64,000 nt of DNA from Diphasiastrum complanatum (lineage: Eukaryota; Streptophyta; Lycopodiopsida; Lycopodiales; Lycopodiaceae): positions 32,205,645 through 32,269,644 of the forward strand of contig CM055100.1 in assembly GCA_029204225.1 (NCBI GenBank), in the 5' to 3' direction. Made by a program: the position numbers and the translations under genes. Every line of letters starts with the position of its first letter. Positions within the stretch are counted from its first letter, which is position 1. The notes beneath the pieces are model-generated. The model saw only the letters and a list, made by a program, of their open reading frames with translations. It searched no databases and was not told the origin of the DNA. Shown here in pieces: positions 31,991-43,065 of this stretch.

Positions 31991-32923
31991 CCATGTCGAA
32001 GACGCTAATAGGAGAGACAAAACAAACAATGTTCCTCGTCACAGTAGTGGTGGTGTGGTGGTGGGCACACAACCTTGGTCGATGTGACCAGGAATCCGCC
32101 GTACGCCGCATTGGACATAAATTTGACGAATGGAGTATTTCCCTTTTTGGGTACCCCCCTAACCCGCCCCCCCCCCCCCCCAAAAAAAAAGAAGAAGAAT
32201 GGGTGGTGGATGCATTTGAGCGGTGGCAGAGGCGGTGGCGGTGGCACTGCAACAAGAATACATTTCTGTATGCCTCCGCTGCTGGTGGCGGATAAGGCCG
32301 TCACTGCAGGGCAACCCAGCCCATCTGGCTATCACTAGAAAGTGCGACGGCCAGGTCGACTCCTCCAGCCCTTCACTCAGAAGGGTGAGGTCTTCGAGGA
32401 CTGTGGATCGGGCGGCAGAAACAGTAAAATAGTAGAAGGGAGAGCTGTGGCTGGGAAGATTTGTAGGATAGGCGATGGAATTGTGTGTGATTCTTGTTTG
32501 GTTGCTGTGATTGACTGATAGAATCGGGAAAAATGATGTGGATCGGGAATTTTTCTGAGTAATTTAGTGCGAAATTGGATGCTGCAATGCTAGATAATAG
32601 TGCGCAGATCATGAACAGCTGAGATATAAATGGACAAGGAGGTAAGGCAAGTAGGCAATGGAAGAGTAGGCTTGTGGGCGATCCAGTTTTTCTTGCTTCT
32701 GGGATAAATTTTTGATTTGATTGAGAGATTAGATTGTGAGGTGGGCTGGATCCATTTCAGCCAAATAAGAAGCTAGTTGCAATAGCGGAGTTAATTCTAG
32801 CTAGGATTGGATTTTGATCCGATTGAGGTTAAATTCTAAGTTATCTATTTGAGCTAAAGAGGGGCTAGTTGCAAAGGCGCTGCAAGAAAGGGAAAGGTGT
32901 GTGTGGTGAGAGAGTGAGGGTGA
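31991..32923. other. Gene-free stretch with a C15-A9 homopolymer
   Basis: The run C(15)A(9) at 32167-32190 is followed by GAAGAAGAA. Small ORFs on both strands across it are composition artefacts. The later part (32400-32920) is purine-rich and 5'-UTR-like. Confidence 0.5.
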
Positions 32924-33040
32924 GATGGCAAATTGGGGACTTGTGCTTGAGCTCATGCGCCTTGCGGCTGCTTCCATGGAGTTGGTGAGTCAAGCCTTGG
33001 AGCGTCTGCAAGGATCTTCAAGTCCTTCTCACTCAACATG
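32924..33040 (+). other. Possible first exon or small ORF
   Basis: ATG at 32924 after a GT/GA-rich leader reads MANWGLVLELMRLAAASMEL then a GTGAGT donor-like site. Unspliced, it ends after about 38 codons. It could be the start of a spliced transcript or a non-coding RNA. No downstream partner exon is convincing. Confidence 0.25.
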
Positions 33041-34980
33041 AATGACTGTAAAAATGATCTTGCAGCAGTAAGCAAATTGGCATCTACGACTACTAGAATG
33101 CCAAAAGGAGAGCACTGCCGCTGCCAGTTTTCCCCTTTCTGGACTTACTTCCTGAAGTCTTTTCAATTTTTCCTCTTCTATGGAGCATTTCATAATTCTG
33201 GACGCTGTGATACAGCTTAAACACTGTGTCTTCGCTCTGGGTGAGTAGTCCCTACAGACTTTTATTGTTGGCTGCAGTTCCCTCTCTGATCATTTGCCCA
33301 CTTTGACAAAATAATTGGTAACTTGGCCTGATGTCATTCATTCTTCAAGAATTATTTTGTCGTAATCCCAAATAACTCTAAAGAGCAGAAATTTTGTTTT
33401 CCTATCGGTTGCTATTTGGCTGTGATGGAAAGACTGAGGAGTGCAAGATCTTTATCTTTTTTAGAGCTTCTCAGCACTTACTTTTTCTTCCTCTTACACT
33501 AACAGTGGCTACTTAAGAATGTTATTTGGCCATCAATTGACCCTGACAACTTACGAGGCCAAGCCTCCTCCTATCGTCACTCTTGTGGCTCTGTTATTTG
33601 GGAATAAGGGCTGTATACTAAAGGGTCTATTGCATTTTAAGGCTCCAAATGCTTGTGGCTTCTGAGAGTTTTTAATGCCAGTAAACATTAGAAATGGTTT
33701 GTTAACTGGAACATTTCTAAATAAAGGTAATAACTGGGAGTTAAATTCTTTTGTGCTACAAGATAGAAAATGATCTCGCTGAAAATAAGCGGGAGTAAAT
33801 GCTTTTATGCTGCAGAATAGAAAATGGTTCTTGCTGAAAATAGAGCATCTTAATGCTCCGGCAATGGGATAGCATGTCCCATGGCACACTACAAATTCAA
33901 AATGAAAAAGCATTACCTCACATACAAAGCAGGAGCGTAGTGCGTATGTTGCAATTTGTAGCTATGCCAGTTTTCCGTGAGGTTGCAGCAGTTGTAGATT
34001 TATACATTGAAGCACATCTGAAGCGACTTACAGGATTGGTTTATTGTTGAAGTCCAGAATTTTGCTATTCACTATTGATAATAGGCTAGTCTTTACAGGA
34101 ACTCAAAAGCTGGTACTTATCAGACACTGCAATTGAATATAAAGCGTGAAGTAGCTGCAAAATGTCAATTGTTCCGATACGATTTGGGTCTCTTTTGTTT
34201 TATACACAATTTAGCAGCTGTGTTGTTCGTCGATCTGAAGGAATCACACTATGTTGGTGAAGGCAAATTTGAAGCTGGGTAATATTTTGGAAAATGGAAT
34301 CTGGTGTTCTACTTTTATCATATGCCACAGTGGGATTGTAGACTAATGTTCTTGTAAGATGCTCAATTTGAGACATGTTCCTCAATGATGCTCAATTTGA
34401 GACATCATAGAACTGTTTCTAGAGCTGAATAATCTCAATTCTAGGTCTTAGAAACACTTTTCTAGTACTACTTATGCAAAGGATCTTTGTACACAATTTT
34501 CTGCAATTGAGCTGATGTTGACATGTTCATACCAACGTTGTTCTCTCCTCTATGGAACTTTTACCAATTATGTAAGCAATTTATGTTCAACTTCTGTAAA
34601 GGACTAAGAGAGTTTTTTTATTTGAACTTGTCTAAGCAGTTTTCTGTAACATAAGCCTTTTGGATTTTCACACAGATTTTAATGCATCTTGCATGTGTTG
34701 GCGTATGGATAGATCTTCCTGCAACTATTGAGTTCCTACATCTATTCTGAGGACTTTGTATCAGAGCTGTGTAGTCTCCTGGATATACCAGCTAAGAGGC
34801 AATGACAATGACACAAAAATCATGTCATATACCCATGAAAATCATATTATACAAAGTAATTTAACTTGTCATTGATGTTAAATTCTTGATGGTTATTGGA
34901 ATGCAGGAATCGAACTGTGAAAAACGTCAGCTTTTTTGGCCTGCACTCTGTGTGTTTCCAAACATCAATTCCTCCTAGCT
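33041..34980. other. Gene-free stretch with short duplications
   Basis: A 54-bp unit is duplicated at about 33736-33840 (GGGAGT(T)AAAT...GCTGAAAATA) and GATGCTCAATTTGAGACAT repeats near 34358-34405. No recognised coding sequence; the 33853-34050 frame has no supporting features. Confidence 0.5.
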
Positions 34981-35850
34981 TTGGATTTGATACCACTTTC
35001 AAGTTCACCACCAAGATCCAAATAGGAAGCTAATTTACATAACACAAGGGACGACCAACCCAACGAACTCTAGATCAATCGGATCTAGCCCCCAAGCTAT
35101 GGACCACTAGCAGTCACTCACTAACAAACTCACAAGAGGGAGAGATGTGAATCTAGCAGCATGTAGTTACAACTCACATAACAATGACCAAAGTACATAC
35201 ACATAAGAGGAAGTGCTTCTTGAAAAAACTAAGTAAAAGCAAGCTCCTCTCCTCAGGTAGGGAGAGGATAGAGCTCATTCAAACTCGTGTAGAGAGAGAA
35301 GATTCAACAAGCAAATCTCACCAACAAGGTTTGACTCAAAAACTTAACTTACATAATGATCATAAGGAGAAGTACATATAGAGCTTGTGGACATCCCTCC
35401 TTGCATGCTATTGGACCCCTAGTCATAGCCTCTTCAATTCTATTGGACCCCTAATCATCACCTCCTTAATCTTATTGGACCCCTCTTGAAGAGTTCTTAA
35501 TTCCTATTAGACCCCTTGACAAAAACCGACTCTTTGACTTCATCACTCATCAAATTACATTATCACAAGTGTCAAACCCTATTCATATGCCTATCTAGCT
35601 CGAGATTGCATCATAACTCACTTTTGGCTCAATAGAGGCATTACATGGATTTTGCCAATTTGCCATCTATGCCAATTTTTGGCCCTATCACAACTCTACA
35701 CAAAGAAGCTTGACACAAAAACTTTATGAAACCCCTAAAGCTATGATAAACTATTTTACACATGAGGAAACATGCTCCACACATACGAAATGTACTTTCA
35801 AACATAAAAAACATGAAATTGCCAAGCTAGCTTTTTGCCAATTAGTCACA
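34981..35850 (-). repeat. LTR-like sequence, 3' side of element 6
   Basis: The right edge (...AATTAGTCACA) is followed by CTCCTC... and TAGCTTGG, closely resembling the LTR/purine-tract junction of element 4. The left edge is uncertain. Inside, CTATTGGACCCCT-type units recur four times between 35409 and 35520. It does not match the LTR-like DNA at 38230. Confidence 0.5.
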
Positions 35851-35877
35851 CTCCTCAAAAAATAGCTTGGAAAGGTA

Positions 35878-36715
35878 CTAGATCATTTGAGAAGTTTGTG
35901 AAACTTTTTGAGTGGATCCTTTTTTATGAATATGAAGTAGAAAACCAGAAAAAGGATGCATCATAGCATCACCTCCAAATCCATGATAAGATCTCTTTGG
36001 TAGAAATCTCTTGCCAATATCTTTGAAGAGTACTCCACCAATTTGCCACAATTTCAATGTGCCTCCTCCATGCTTGATGATGATCTTTGATTTGAAAGTT
36101 GAACCTGCATGAAGATGGCTGCACCATAAAGATAGAAATCCGAGGCTTCCATGCCTCATAAATGTCACAAAGATCATAAAGATCAAGATCATAAGATGAG
36201 CAAAAGTGTAGATCTTCAAGATTAAGCATACTAGCTTGACTAGTCCACATAATATGAACTTTATCCATGATGGATCTAATGTTGAAATCAAATGCAATAT
36301 TGATCTTTTTGAGACTAAACACTTGCTCAAGGATGTAAGTGTCCTTCAAGGATGATTCACTTAATCTTAAGAGAAATTTACAAAATGTCTCAAAACATGT
36401 AAAAACATGATTTTTTAAATTTTGAGCAACAAGCTCAATCTTGCTTTTACTAAATCCAAGAGCATACTTTTGATAACATAGTCTCTTGCTTTCAAATAAC
36501 TTATCCAAGCCTTTCAAGACAAGAAATATGTCCATATAATAGGCATCATACAAAACTAGTATTGCCACTCTTGAACTTTGAGATGTAGAAATCTCAATAA
36601 AGCAAGATAGTGCATCAAGCAATGGAAGAAAAGCATAAGTGAGAATGTTAAAGTGAGTACCACCTAAGAATTGCCTCTCCCTACCATAAAAGATGAGCCA
36701 TAAGAACTTGGCCAT
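35878..36715 (-). pseudogene. Unrecognised ORF at the 3' end of element 6
   Basis: A 248-codon frame (36715-35969) plus an overlapping frame to 35878. The product is rich in Leu/Phe/Ile with aromatic runs (ALSCFIEISTSQSSRVAILV, YDAYYMDIFLVLKGLDKLF, HHQAWRRHIEIVANWW) and has no retroelement motif. It occupies the place where RT/RNase H should be, just upstream of the purine tract. It could be captured host sequence or non-coding DNA that happens to be open. Confidence 0.35.
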
Positions 36716-37223
36716 CCATCTTGAAGATCCCCTTGAAATCAGGTTTGAGGAGGCTCCTCCTCAAACCTCGACCCTTCACATCTTGATAATCTTCAATAGA
36801 TATGATTTGAGATGCATCTTGAGATGCCTTTAGCTCAGCCCCTTCCAAGGGTGAATGTAGTCCTTCATAAAATATTTCCAAGGGAATCTGTGCAAAGCAA
36901 GAACCTCCAAAGACACTAAGGTGATCAACCTTAGGCTTATTGAATAATACTTCATATGGTCTATTTCCTCCAACAAAAAATGCCTTCAATGTATCCCACG
37001 TTTCTTTTGGTCCTTCTGAATCTGAAATATAGGGAATAATTGCATCTCTAACTGATAGGTTGATGACATTCAAGACTTTCTGTTTTCTCCTATCAAATGT
37101 CTGCTGATCTTCTTCAATGACTGGTCTTGTCTCTTCACCTGTCACGATCTCCCATAGCTCCTTTTCCATCAAAATGTTCTTCAGTTTGAATTTCCAAACT
37201 GCATAGTTGTCGGCACCTTCCAA
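36681..37223 (-). pseudogene. Copia gag N terminus fused to integrase C-terminal segment
   Basis: ATG at 37223. Residues 1-87 are gag (DNYAVWKFKLKNILMEKELW ... RDAIIPYISDSEGPKETWDT). From about residue 93 it is the integrase tail (NRPYEVLFNKPKVDHLSVFG then CFAQIP), then a linker that ends near 36681. The join removes the rest of gag, the protease and the integrase catalytic core but keeps the frame open. Confidence 0.75.
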
Positions 37224-37334
37224 TTTGCTTGACTAAGGACACTCTCACTTAGAGTTGCCATTACTGGATAGATGAGTCTAGATCACAAAATTTATCACAC
37301 CACAGAACTGTAAAAAATAATTTTGGTTGGACAC

Positions 37335-37590
37335 CTGATATCGGTACGATGCGTGGGTGCACGACTGCTCGAAATTCTCTTTAGCTCGCGTGCGTGGATC
37401 CGATATTGGTACGGGTATGCGATATCAGTATGACGCACGAATGTACTATTGTTCAGTATTTTCTTTACTTTTGGTGCGTGGATTCGATATTGGTACGGAT
37501 ATGCTATATTTGTACGACGCGCGGATGTATGACTATTCAGGATTTTTCCTACCTCTGGCGCGTCGATCCGATATTGGTACGGAAAAGATG
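37335..37590. repeat. 84-bp minisatellite, about three copies, in element 6 leader
   Basis: Units begin GATAT(T/C)GGTACGG near 37338, 37391, 37475 and 37569; the full units are about 84 bp and the first is shorter. Because 84 is a multiple of three, the plus-strand frame 37357-37695 stays open and repeats a 28-residue block (SDIGTGMRYQYDARM...). That frame is antisense to the element. Confidence 0.8.
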
Positions 37591-37844
37591 AAAAGTCGAG
37601 GGAATATCAGAACTTTTAGAGAGAATATTCTAGATTCTCCACTTCGGCGCGGCGGCTACGTCGTCTTCTCTTTGCAAAGATTTCGAAATGTGTGATCGTT
37701 CAAAAGACCGAGATCAGTAATGTGAAAAGTATGAAGCCTCCTAACTCTAAATGGCAGTACTAGACATTGTCTAGTGTGAGTTGCGGTACTCCAAACAGAC
37801 AAATGAGAGATTTCTTGGCAAACCTCTCACACAAATAGCACTTT

Positions 37845-38040
37845 CCACAACAACTCAGAAGTATTGTAAAAATCTCCCCCACTCAACAAATTTTCAATCT
37901 GTCTGATACTGCCTTGGCCTTTTTGATACCTCTGGGACTCTGCTTTTCACAACAACTAGGAAGTGTTGTAAAAATCTCCCCACTCAACAGATTTTCAATC
38001 TGTCTGATGCTGCCCTGGCCTTTCTGATGCCTCCGACACT
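37845..38040. repeat. Tandem duplication of about 98 bp in element 6 leader
   Basis: Two copies of a unit containing CACAACAACT(C/A)(A/G)GAAGT(A/G)TTG, CCACTCAACA(A/G)ATTTTCAATC and CTGTCTGAT(A/G)CTGCC, at about 37850 and 37948. Confidence 0.75.
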
Positions 38041-38229
38041 ACGTCTTCGTTTCCCACTAATGATTATGATCTCCAAACCTGCAAAATACACCAAAGAATG
38101 ATTTCTTCCAACCGTTTTTGTCTCTCCAAGCTTTCACCTCCTGTGCAGGACTTTCTCACTTCATTGCGGAGCCTGTGACAAGTTGTATCCACTGATCAGA
38201 CACTCAGGAATATCGCTGCTCTGATACCA

Positions 38230-38480
38230 TGCCAACAATCAGATATGCAACATCAAGCATTCACCATAAGCATTCACCACAAGAAGGCGGAAGAAGAACA
38301 TGCACAATCACAGTATCACTCTACAGCATACTGAATGTAAAATGTACAAGTAAACCTTGAACCCCTGATAGACAGAGAAGACTAATAGACTACCCTACGG
38401 CTAATGACAGCTGGTCATAGTTGTCAACATTAATGTACCTCGTAAACAGTAACAATGAAGTTTATCATTGATTTCTAACA
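38230..38480 (-). repeat. LTR-like segment next to element 6 PBS
   Basis: TGCCAACAATCAG to ATTTCTAACA, 251 bp, bounded by the PBS on the left. Its ending ATTTCTAACA is the same as that of the LTR at 49240-49713. No partner copy is in the window. Confidence 0.55.
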
Positions 38481-39420
38481 ATCTAGAGAGACACCAAGAT
38501 CTCAACCATGATTATACACTCAAATATGGAGACTCGGATTAGCTCATGATAGTGTAGGTTGCAAACACTTGGCTTGATGGTAGAGGGCTAGTGACATTGC
38601 ACATCATAAACTCATTTGTCAATATGCACCAACCAATCAAAGAACGAGGTGATTTTAGAGAGGTCCAATCATTGAGTTTCATTGCCACTCTTCATGGTTC
38701 TCGAGCTACTATGAGTGAAAGTGAGAGTGAGATTGAGTCCACACTTAGTTTTTTGATGAGAGATTTGGAGTTTGTGTGCTCCAACGCTTAGATTATTTTC
38801 TACTTTTTCTCGCTACCTGAGAGCTTGACGTTGTATTCTCTCTCTACCCGAGAGCAAGCCATTTTCATACTTAGTTTTTTTCATCTAAAGTTGTCTCTCA
38901 TTATGTGTGATGAATGGTGAATGATAGATGCATGTATTGAGTGCCCTTGCCTTAGATTTTTCAAGCTAGTTTGCTTGTATCTTGTGAATGATAGATCTAC
39001 GTGCAATCACACACACATTAGGAGATCAATCACATTGTTTGAGATGTCCTCACACGTGTGAAAAGTACACATGGTATCAAAGCCTATCTAAGATTTGATT
39101 GCATGCATCAAGTGTGATGAGATTTTTGGCTTGAAATCTTGATTTTGGGAGTGTAGTTGAATCTCAATAGCTATTGTGAGAAATTGTCAACAAGTTTGAT
39201 CTTTTGTATTTGGCAATTGAGGCCAATTTGCATTTTAGACTTAGAGATAGACATTTCAAAGTTATTTTAGTCTAAATGTTTTTTAATTACCACTTTTAGA
39301 AAGTGAGTAAAAGTAGAAGGCCGATTTTGGACACATTCAAATTTGAATGTTAGATACATTGAATCTAGTTTCATATTATAGTAGGGTTTTTGATCTAGAA
39401 GTTTCTATGGAGGGAAACCA
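38481..39420 (+). mobile_element. Copia LTR end, PBS and leader remnant, plus strand
   Basis: ...TCACACGTGTGAAAAGTACACA (ending 39071) is followed by TGGTATCAAAGCC (39072-39084), a Met-tRNA-type PBS. About 330 bases of leader-like DNA follow without a gag ORF. The LTR's left edge is not resolved. The palindrome TCACACGTGTGA at 39050-39061 is shared with elements 1 and 4. Confidence 0.55.
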
Positions 39421-39617
39421 AGCTCATTAATGAGGCATGGACCTGTGTAAAGCGAAAAGAATCAAAGCAGCTGGTTTGTTACATCCGTTGGAAATTTCCA
39501 GCAAGAAGTGGGGAAGTATTTCCATGGATTTTGTGGTCGGACTTCCCAAGCCTGGAAAGGGTCACGACTCCATTTGAATAGTAGTTGACAAGCTTACCAA
39601 GATGGCTCAAAAATAGA
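39421..39617 (+). pseudogene. Ty3/gypsy integrase fragment
   Basis: The plus frame reads AAGLLHPLEISSKKWGSISM then DFVVGLPKPGKGHDSI, stop, VVDKLTKMAQ. This is the zinc-finger end and first catalytic Asp region of gypsy integrase. It ends abruptly at both sides. Confidence 0.85.
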
Positions 39618-39967
39618 TGTAATTGAGAGTCACAATTGACGATTGGACATGGAATTTGGAGGAATGAATGATTGAGTAATGTGGTATAAGTGGATGGATG
39701 GATGACTAGGCAACATGAGTGATGTACCTAATGTGCTCCTATGTGGTCACTAATTGGAATCTGTAGGAGAATTTCCTCATCCAACTTAAAATCCTATTTT
39801 CAAAATCCAATAAAGACAAATCAAATAGGTTAAGAAGTGGTTTCTCCTTTCTTGCCACACCGTAGTTCATTCGCAAGGGAGGAATGTCTATTCACAAAAT
39901 ATTAGTCAAGCTTAAGATGAAACCCTAGCCTCTAAAAAGCATTAACCTTAATCCATCAAAGTCCAAT

Positions 39968-39970
<3 letters not shown>

Positions 39971-40022
<52 letters not shown>
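39971..40022. repeat. (TC)26 microsatellite
   Basis: An uninterrupted TC run of 52 bases. Confidence 0.98.
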
Positions 40023-40024
<2 letters not shown>

Positions 40025-40614
40025 CATCATGACCTTCATCTCCACCCACTATTAACAATGAATGTATTTTCAACCACAGTTTGAATGTTGAAAGGGATGT
40101 ATTGAGGGATGATAAGAGAACTAATTTTTATTGTTACATTCTCATCGTTTTGGAACAAGATTGTTAAAAAAATGGAGGAGTCAATCTAGAGAATCTGAGC
40201 TGCTGTGCAAAGAATTTTCGCAAGAAAATGAACTCAATCCAAATGTCATATTCAATTATATGAGCAAATGAATTCGACATAAGAGGGATGCCATTTAGGA
40301 TGCACACCGGGCAAGCAGGTCAAAGTTTGTTTGGTGTTCTAAACAAGATTGGATGGCCTACAAGGATGAGACCAAAGACCTAGAAAAACTCTATGTATAG
40401 GACACTGCGACGAGTATCCATTGTTTCGTATCATAATTTAGATCACATATTACAAGTATGCCAATATGCATAGTTCTTTGTAATAAACCTAAATCCAAGA
40501 GTTATTGTACAAACTCTTAGCTACGTAGTAAACTAGCTACCAATGTCCATTTTAGAAGATGTCTTGAATGTTTACTATGTTTGTAAGATTATTTAGATGT
40601 ATATAGAATTGGTA

Positions 40615-40616
<2 letters not shown>

Positions 40617-40666
<50 letters not shown>

Positions 40667-40682
40667 TGTGTGTGTGTGTGTG
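40617..40682. repeat. (GA)n(TG)n compound microsatellite
   Basis: GA for about 48 bases switching to TG for about 18 bases. It is complementary to the TC run 600 bp upstream. Confidence 0.98.
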
Positions 40683-42073
40683 CAAAGCATTCACATAGTT
40701 CCTCTTGCTTGAGCAAGACCAAACCCTTTGAAACCTTTATTCATAAGCCAACAAGGCAAAATATAGCTGAGAAGTAAAATACAGTAGGCTAAGCCGTCTT
40801 GTTACCGTATCAAGGCGAAACAAAATTATGTTCCACTTTGCAAGCTTTTATGATAGCTTAATGATAGTTTATGAGAGCAGTATATAAAAAGAAGGATAGA
40901 GAGGTCAGCGATTGACTCGCTGTGTATTATGATCTACTATACATGAGCATAAACCAATTCATGTACATCGATGTAGCAGCGAACAGTAGGAGCAGAATTA
41001 GAAGTGTACGTGGTTGTCAGCCGCATGATACTACATCAATGTGTTTGTATCAAAATCTATAATTGTGTTCATAACAATCTCATAGTGTTCACAATAGACC
41101 CTACACTCAAAATATTCCTTTGGAGTGATAATCTATTTTGCAAGTAAACAAGCTACTCGTTAAAGATAGGTAACACCAACTGATACAATGCTAGTTTTAA
41201 TGCACAATGTCAATCTCATCAAGTCTAATAACATCCTACTACGTGCGATTAATTTCAATGAAGAAGTTCATCACATTGAACATGATGAACTCTGAGCACT
41301 ACATATGTGAATCATTGTACTTGCCGATGATCAACAACACTCAATTGGCAACAAAGCCATTCCAGGGGGCTCAAGGGGAAAGACGCACTCCATCCTTTGT
41401 GGCTCAATAAATTAGGACAATAGATGCTATCCATAGCCACTTTTGAAAGGCAGGAAACAGCCCATTTCTCATGTATATCAACTGGCAACAGAAGAAATTC
41501 AGAGAAGACAAAACCTTGGGCACAGAATTTACTTCAATTTTTCATTTGAATTTTCTTAGCTTTCTACATCACAACAATGGACCTCAAGTTTCACGATAGC
41601 ATCAAGAACAAATTGCAATTGACATTTCAACAAAGCTGTACAAATAATTCCAGGATTGAGGGAACAGTTGAAATGAAACCCAAACAACTTTCACATAAAG
41701 CACTGAACTTTGAAGAGGATCGTCGAATTGGTTAACTGAAATTTAACCAGTCCTCAACACGTAAGTGACAAAGCAAATTATTGCACGAAGTTGTGACGAC
41801 TTAAAAGCCTCTGAAATGCTATTGGATGTTTGACAACTTTCTTTCCATGGGCCTTAACATGCATCTAATACAATTTCAGTTACTTTCATGTATTACACTG
41901 CCTCCACTTAGTTGGCTGAGATGCGTAAAAAAGTAGATGGCAGGAAAAAGCAGGAATTATATACATGACACTGAATCTAAGAATGTTGGCCAAAAGTTCG
42001 CAATGACCAGCAGAACAGGCTTGTGAGAGTTGTGCTAATGACGACTGAAAACTAAAATTCAAATAAATAGCCA

Positions 42074-42812
42074 CTAAACAACTTTCTTGCGCTTTCTTGA
42101 CTGTATTGCACTCTCCAGATCACCAAGGAAAAACAGAAGCTTATCAAAGAGACCAACATGAGAGTGCTCCCTTACAATTCGAACTTGTGCATCACCTGGA
42201 CATTGTTCACTTGCCTTCAACAAATTCATAAGACTTCTCCTCGAAGAAGCAACATTTGAGAAACTATTGCAGCTTTTCACAGCTGGAGTTGTCGCCCGAG
42301 GCATGTCAAGCTGTGTGTTGTTTCCTAATTCAAGGCCTACAGAAGTTTGTTGTTCCAGCCAAGGTCTCATCTTAGTAGACCCTAGGAACCGAATTTTAGC
42401 TCCTTTGCTTACTAGAAAGTAGTATGGGCCCTCCCGTGCAATTTTTGGTGCACTGCCAAAGATAATAATTACCCACTGATTTGTGATAATGTTGTTACCA
42501 TAATAAACCTCGTATACGAAAAAGTATAATGCGATAATTTTGAAAGGGAGTCAACAACATAAGTGATCTGTCTATAGGAAAATTTCTGACAAAATGCAAT
42601 TGAAAAGAGGCATAAACAAATATAAAGGCAGGACATTTGAACTTGCAATAACCACTTACACTCCAAGACGATCACACCTATCTTGGACCTCATATGCCTG
42701 CTTCCAGGACTTCAAATGCTTGAAACATGCATCTTTTGCCTTTGCTTGACCCCATCTTTGAGTAAAAAGCTGCTGCCATAATTCTGCTTGTTCACTTGAA
42801 CTATTCCAGTCC
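42074..42812 (-). CDS. F-box-like host protein, last two exons
   Basis: Exon 42812-42660 (153 bp) encodes WNSSSEQAELWQQLFTQRWG then HLKSWKQAYEVQDRCDRLGV. The LW-x2-L-x3-RWG...SWKxxY spacing is typical of the region after the F-box in plant F-box proteins. A GTAAGT donor (42659) and TTTGGCAG acceptor (42454) define a 207-bp intron, and the codon GT|T stays in frame. The exon at 42452-42074 reads APKIAREGPYYFLVSKGAKI, RFLGSTKMRPWLEQQTSVG, then a Ser-rich linker and LFDKLLFFLGDLESAIQ with a basic C terminus (KRKK), ending at 42074. No stops or frameshifts are seen, so it may be functional or recently cut off. The upstream exons with the F-box are not present: beyond 42920 the DNA is non-coding, then gypsy. 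The family call is by pattern only. Confidence 0.6.
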
Positions 42813-43065
42813 CTGCAAACTATAGTTTTACAGCTTTCAACTCCATTTCATGTTTTGGTATTTAATTGATAGCACCAAGCAGACAAATGTATTTCTATGT
42901 TATAGCTAGCTTACCTGTTGGTTTTTGATATTGTTTCCAATGTTTTTAGGCATCAAATTACACAAACGTATTTAGCTTAAAGTTAAAAAATATCATCATA
43001 GAAGAGGACAAAAACAAAAAACTCTAAATACAAAAGCCTCCACATTCTAATGAATTAAAATTCTT
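42813..43065. other. Intron or truncated upstream region of the F-box-like gene
   Basis: A minus-strand donor-like CAACAG|GTAAGC lies near 42915, but no coding exon precedes it on that strand. A/T-rich DNA then leads into gypsy sequence. Confidence 0.4.

Larger units (their letters stand above)
35851..38480 (-). mobile_element. Gutted copia element (element 6) with unknown ORF
   Basis: Minus orientation. A PBS (TGGTATCAGAGC, 38218-38229 on the complement) abuts an LTR-like segment 38230-38480 (TGCCAACAAT...TTTCTAACA, 251 bp). A leader of about 1 kb with tandem repeats follows, then gag joined to integrase, then an unrecognised ORF region to 35870. No protease active site, RT or RNase H is present. 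Confidence 0.65.
39618..42073. other. No gene seen; two long dinucleotide repeats
   Basis: (TC)26 at 39971-40022 and (GA)24 followed by (TG)9 at 40617-40682. The rest shows no convincing ORF. 41400-42070 may be the 3' UTR or downstream flank of the minus-strand gene that ends at 42074. Confidence 0.5.

Noticed and set aside
31953-32338. Overlapping Pro/Lys-rich and Gly-rich ORFs
   Set aside because: They cross the C15-A9 homopolymer; the frames reflect base composition only.
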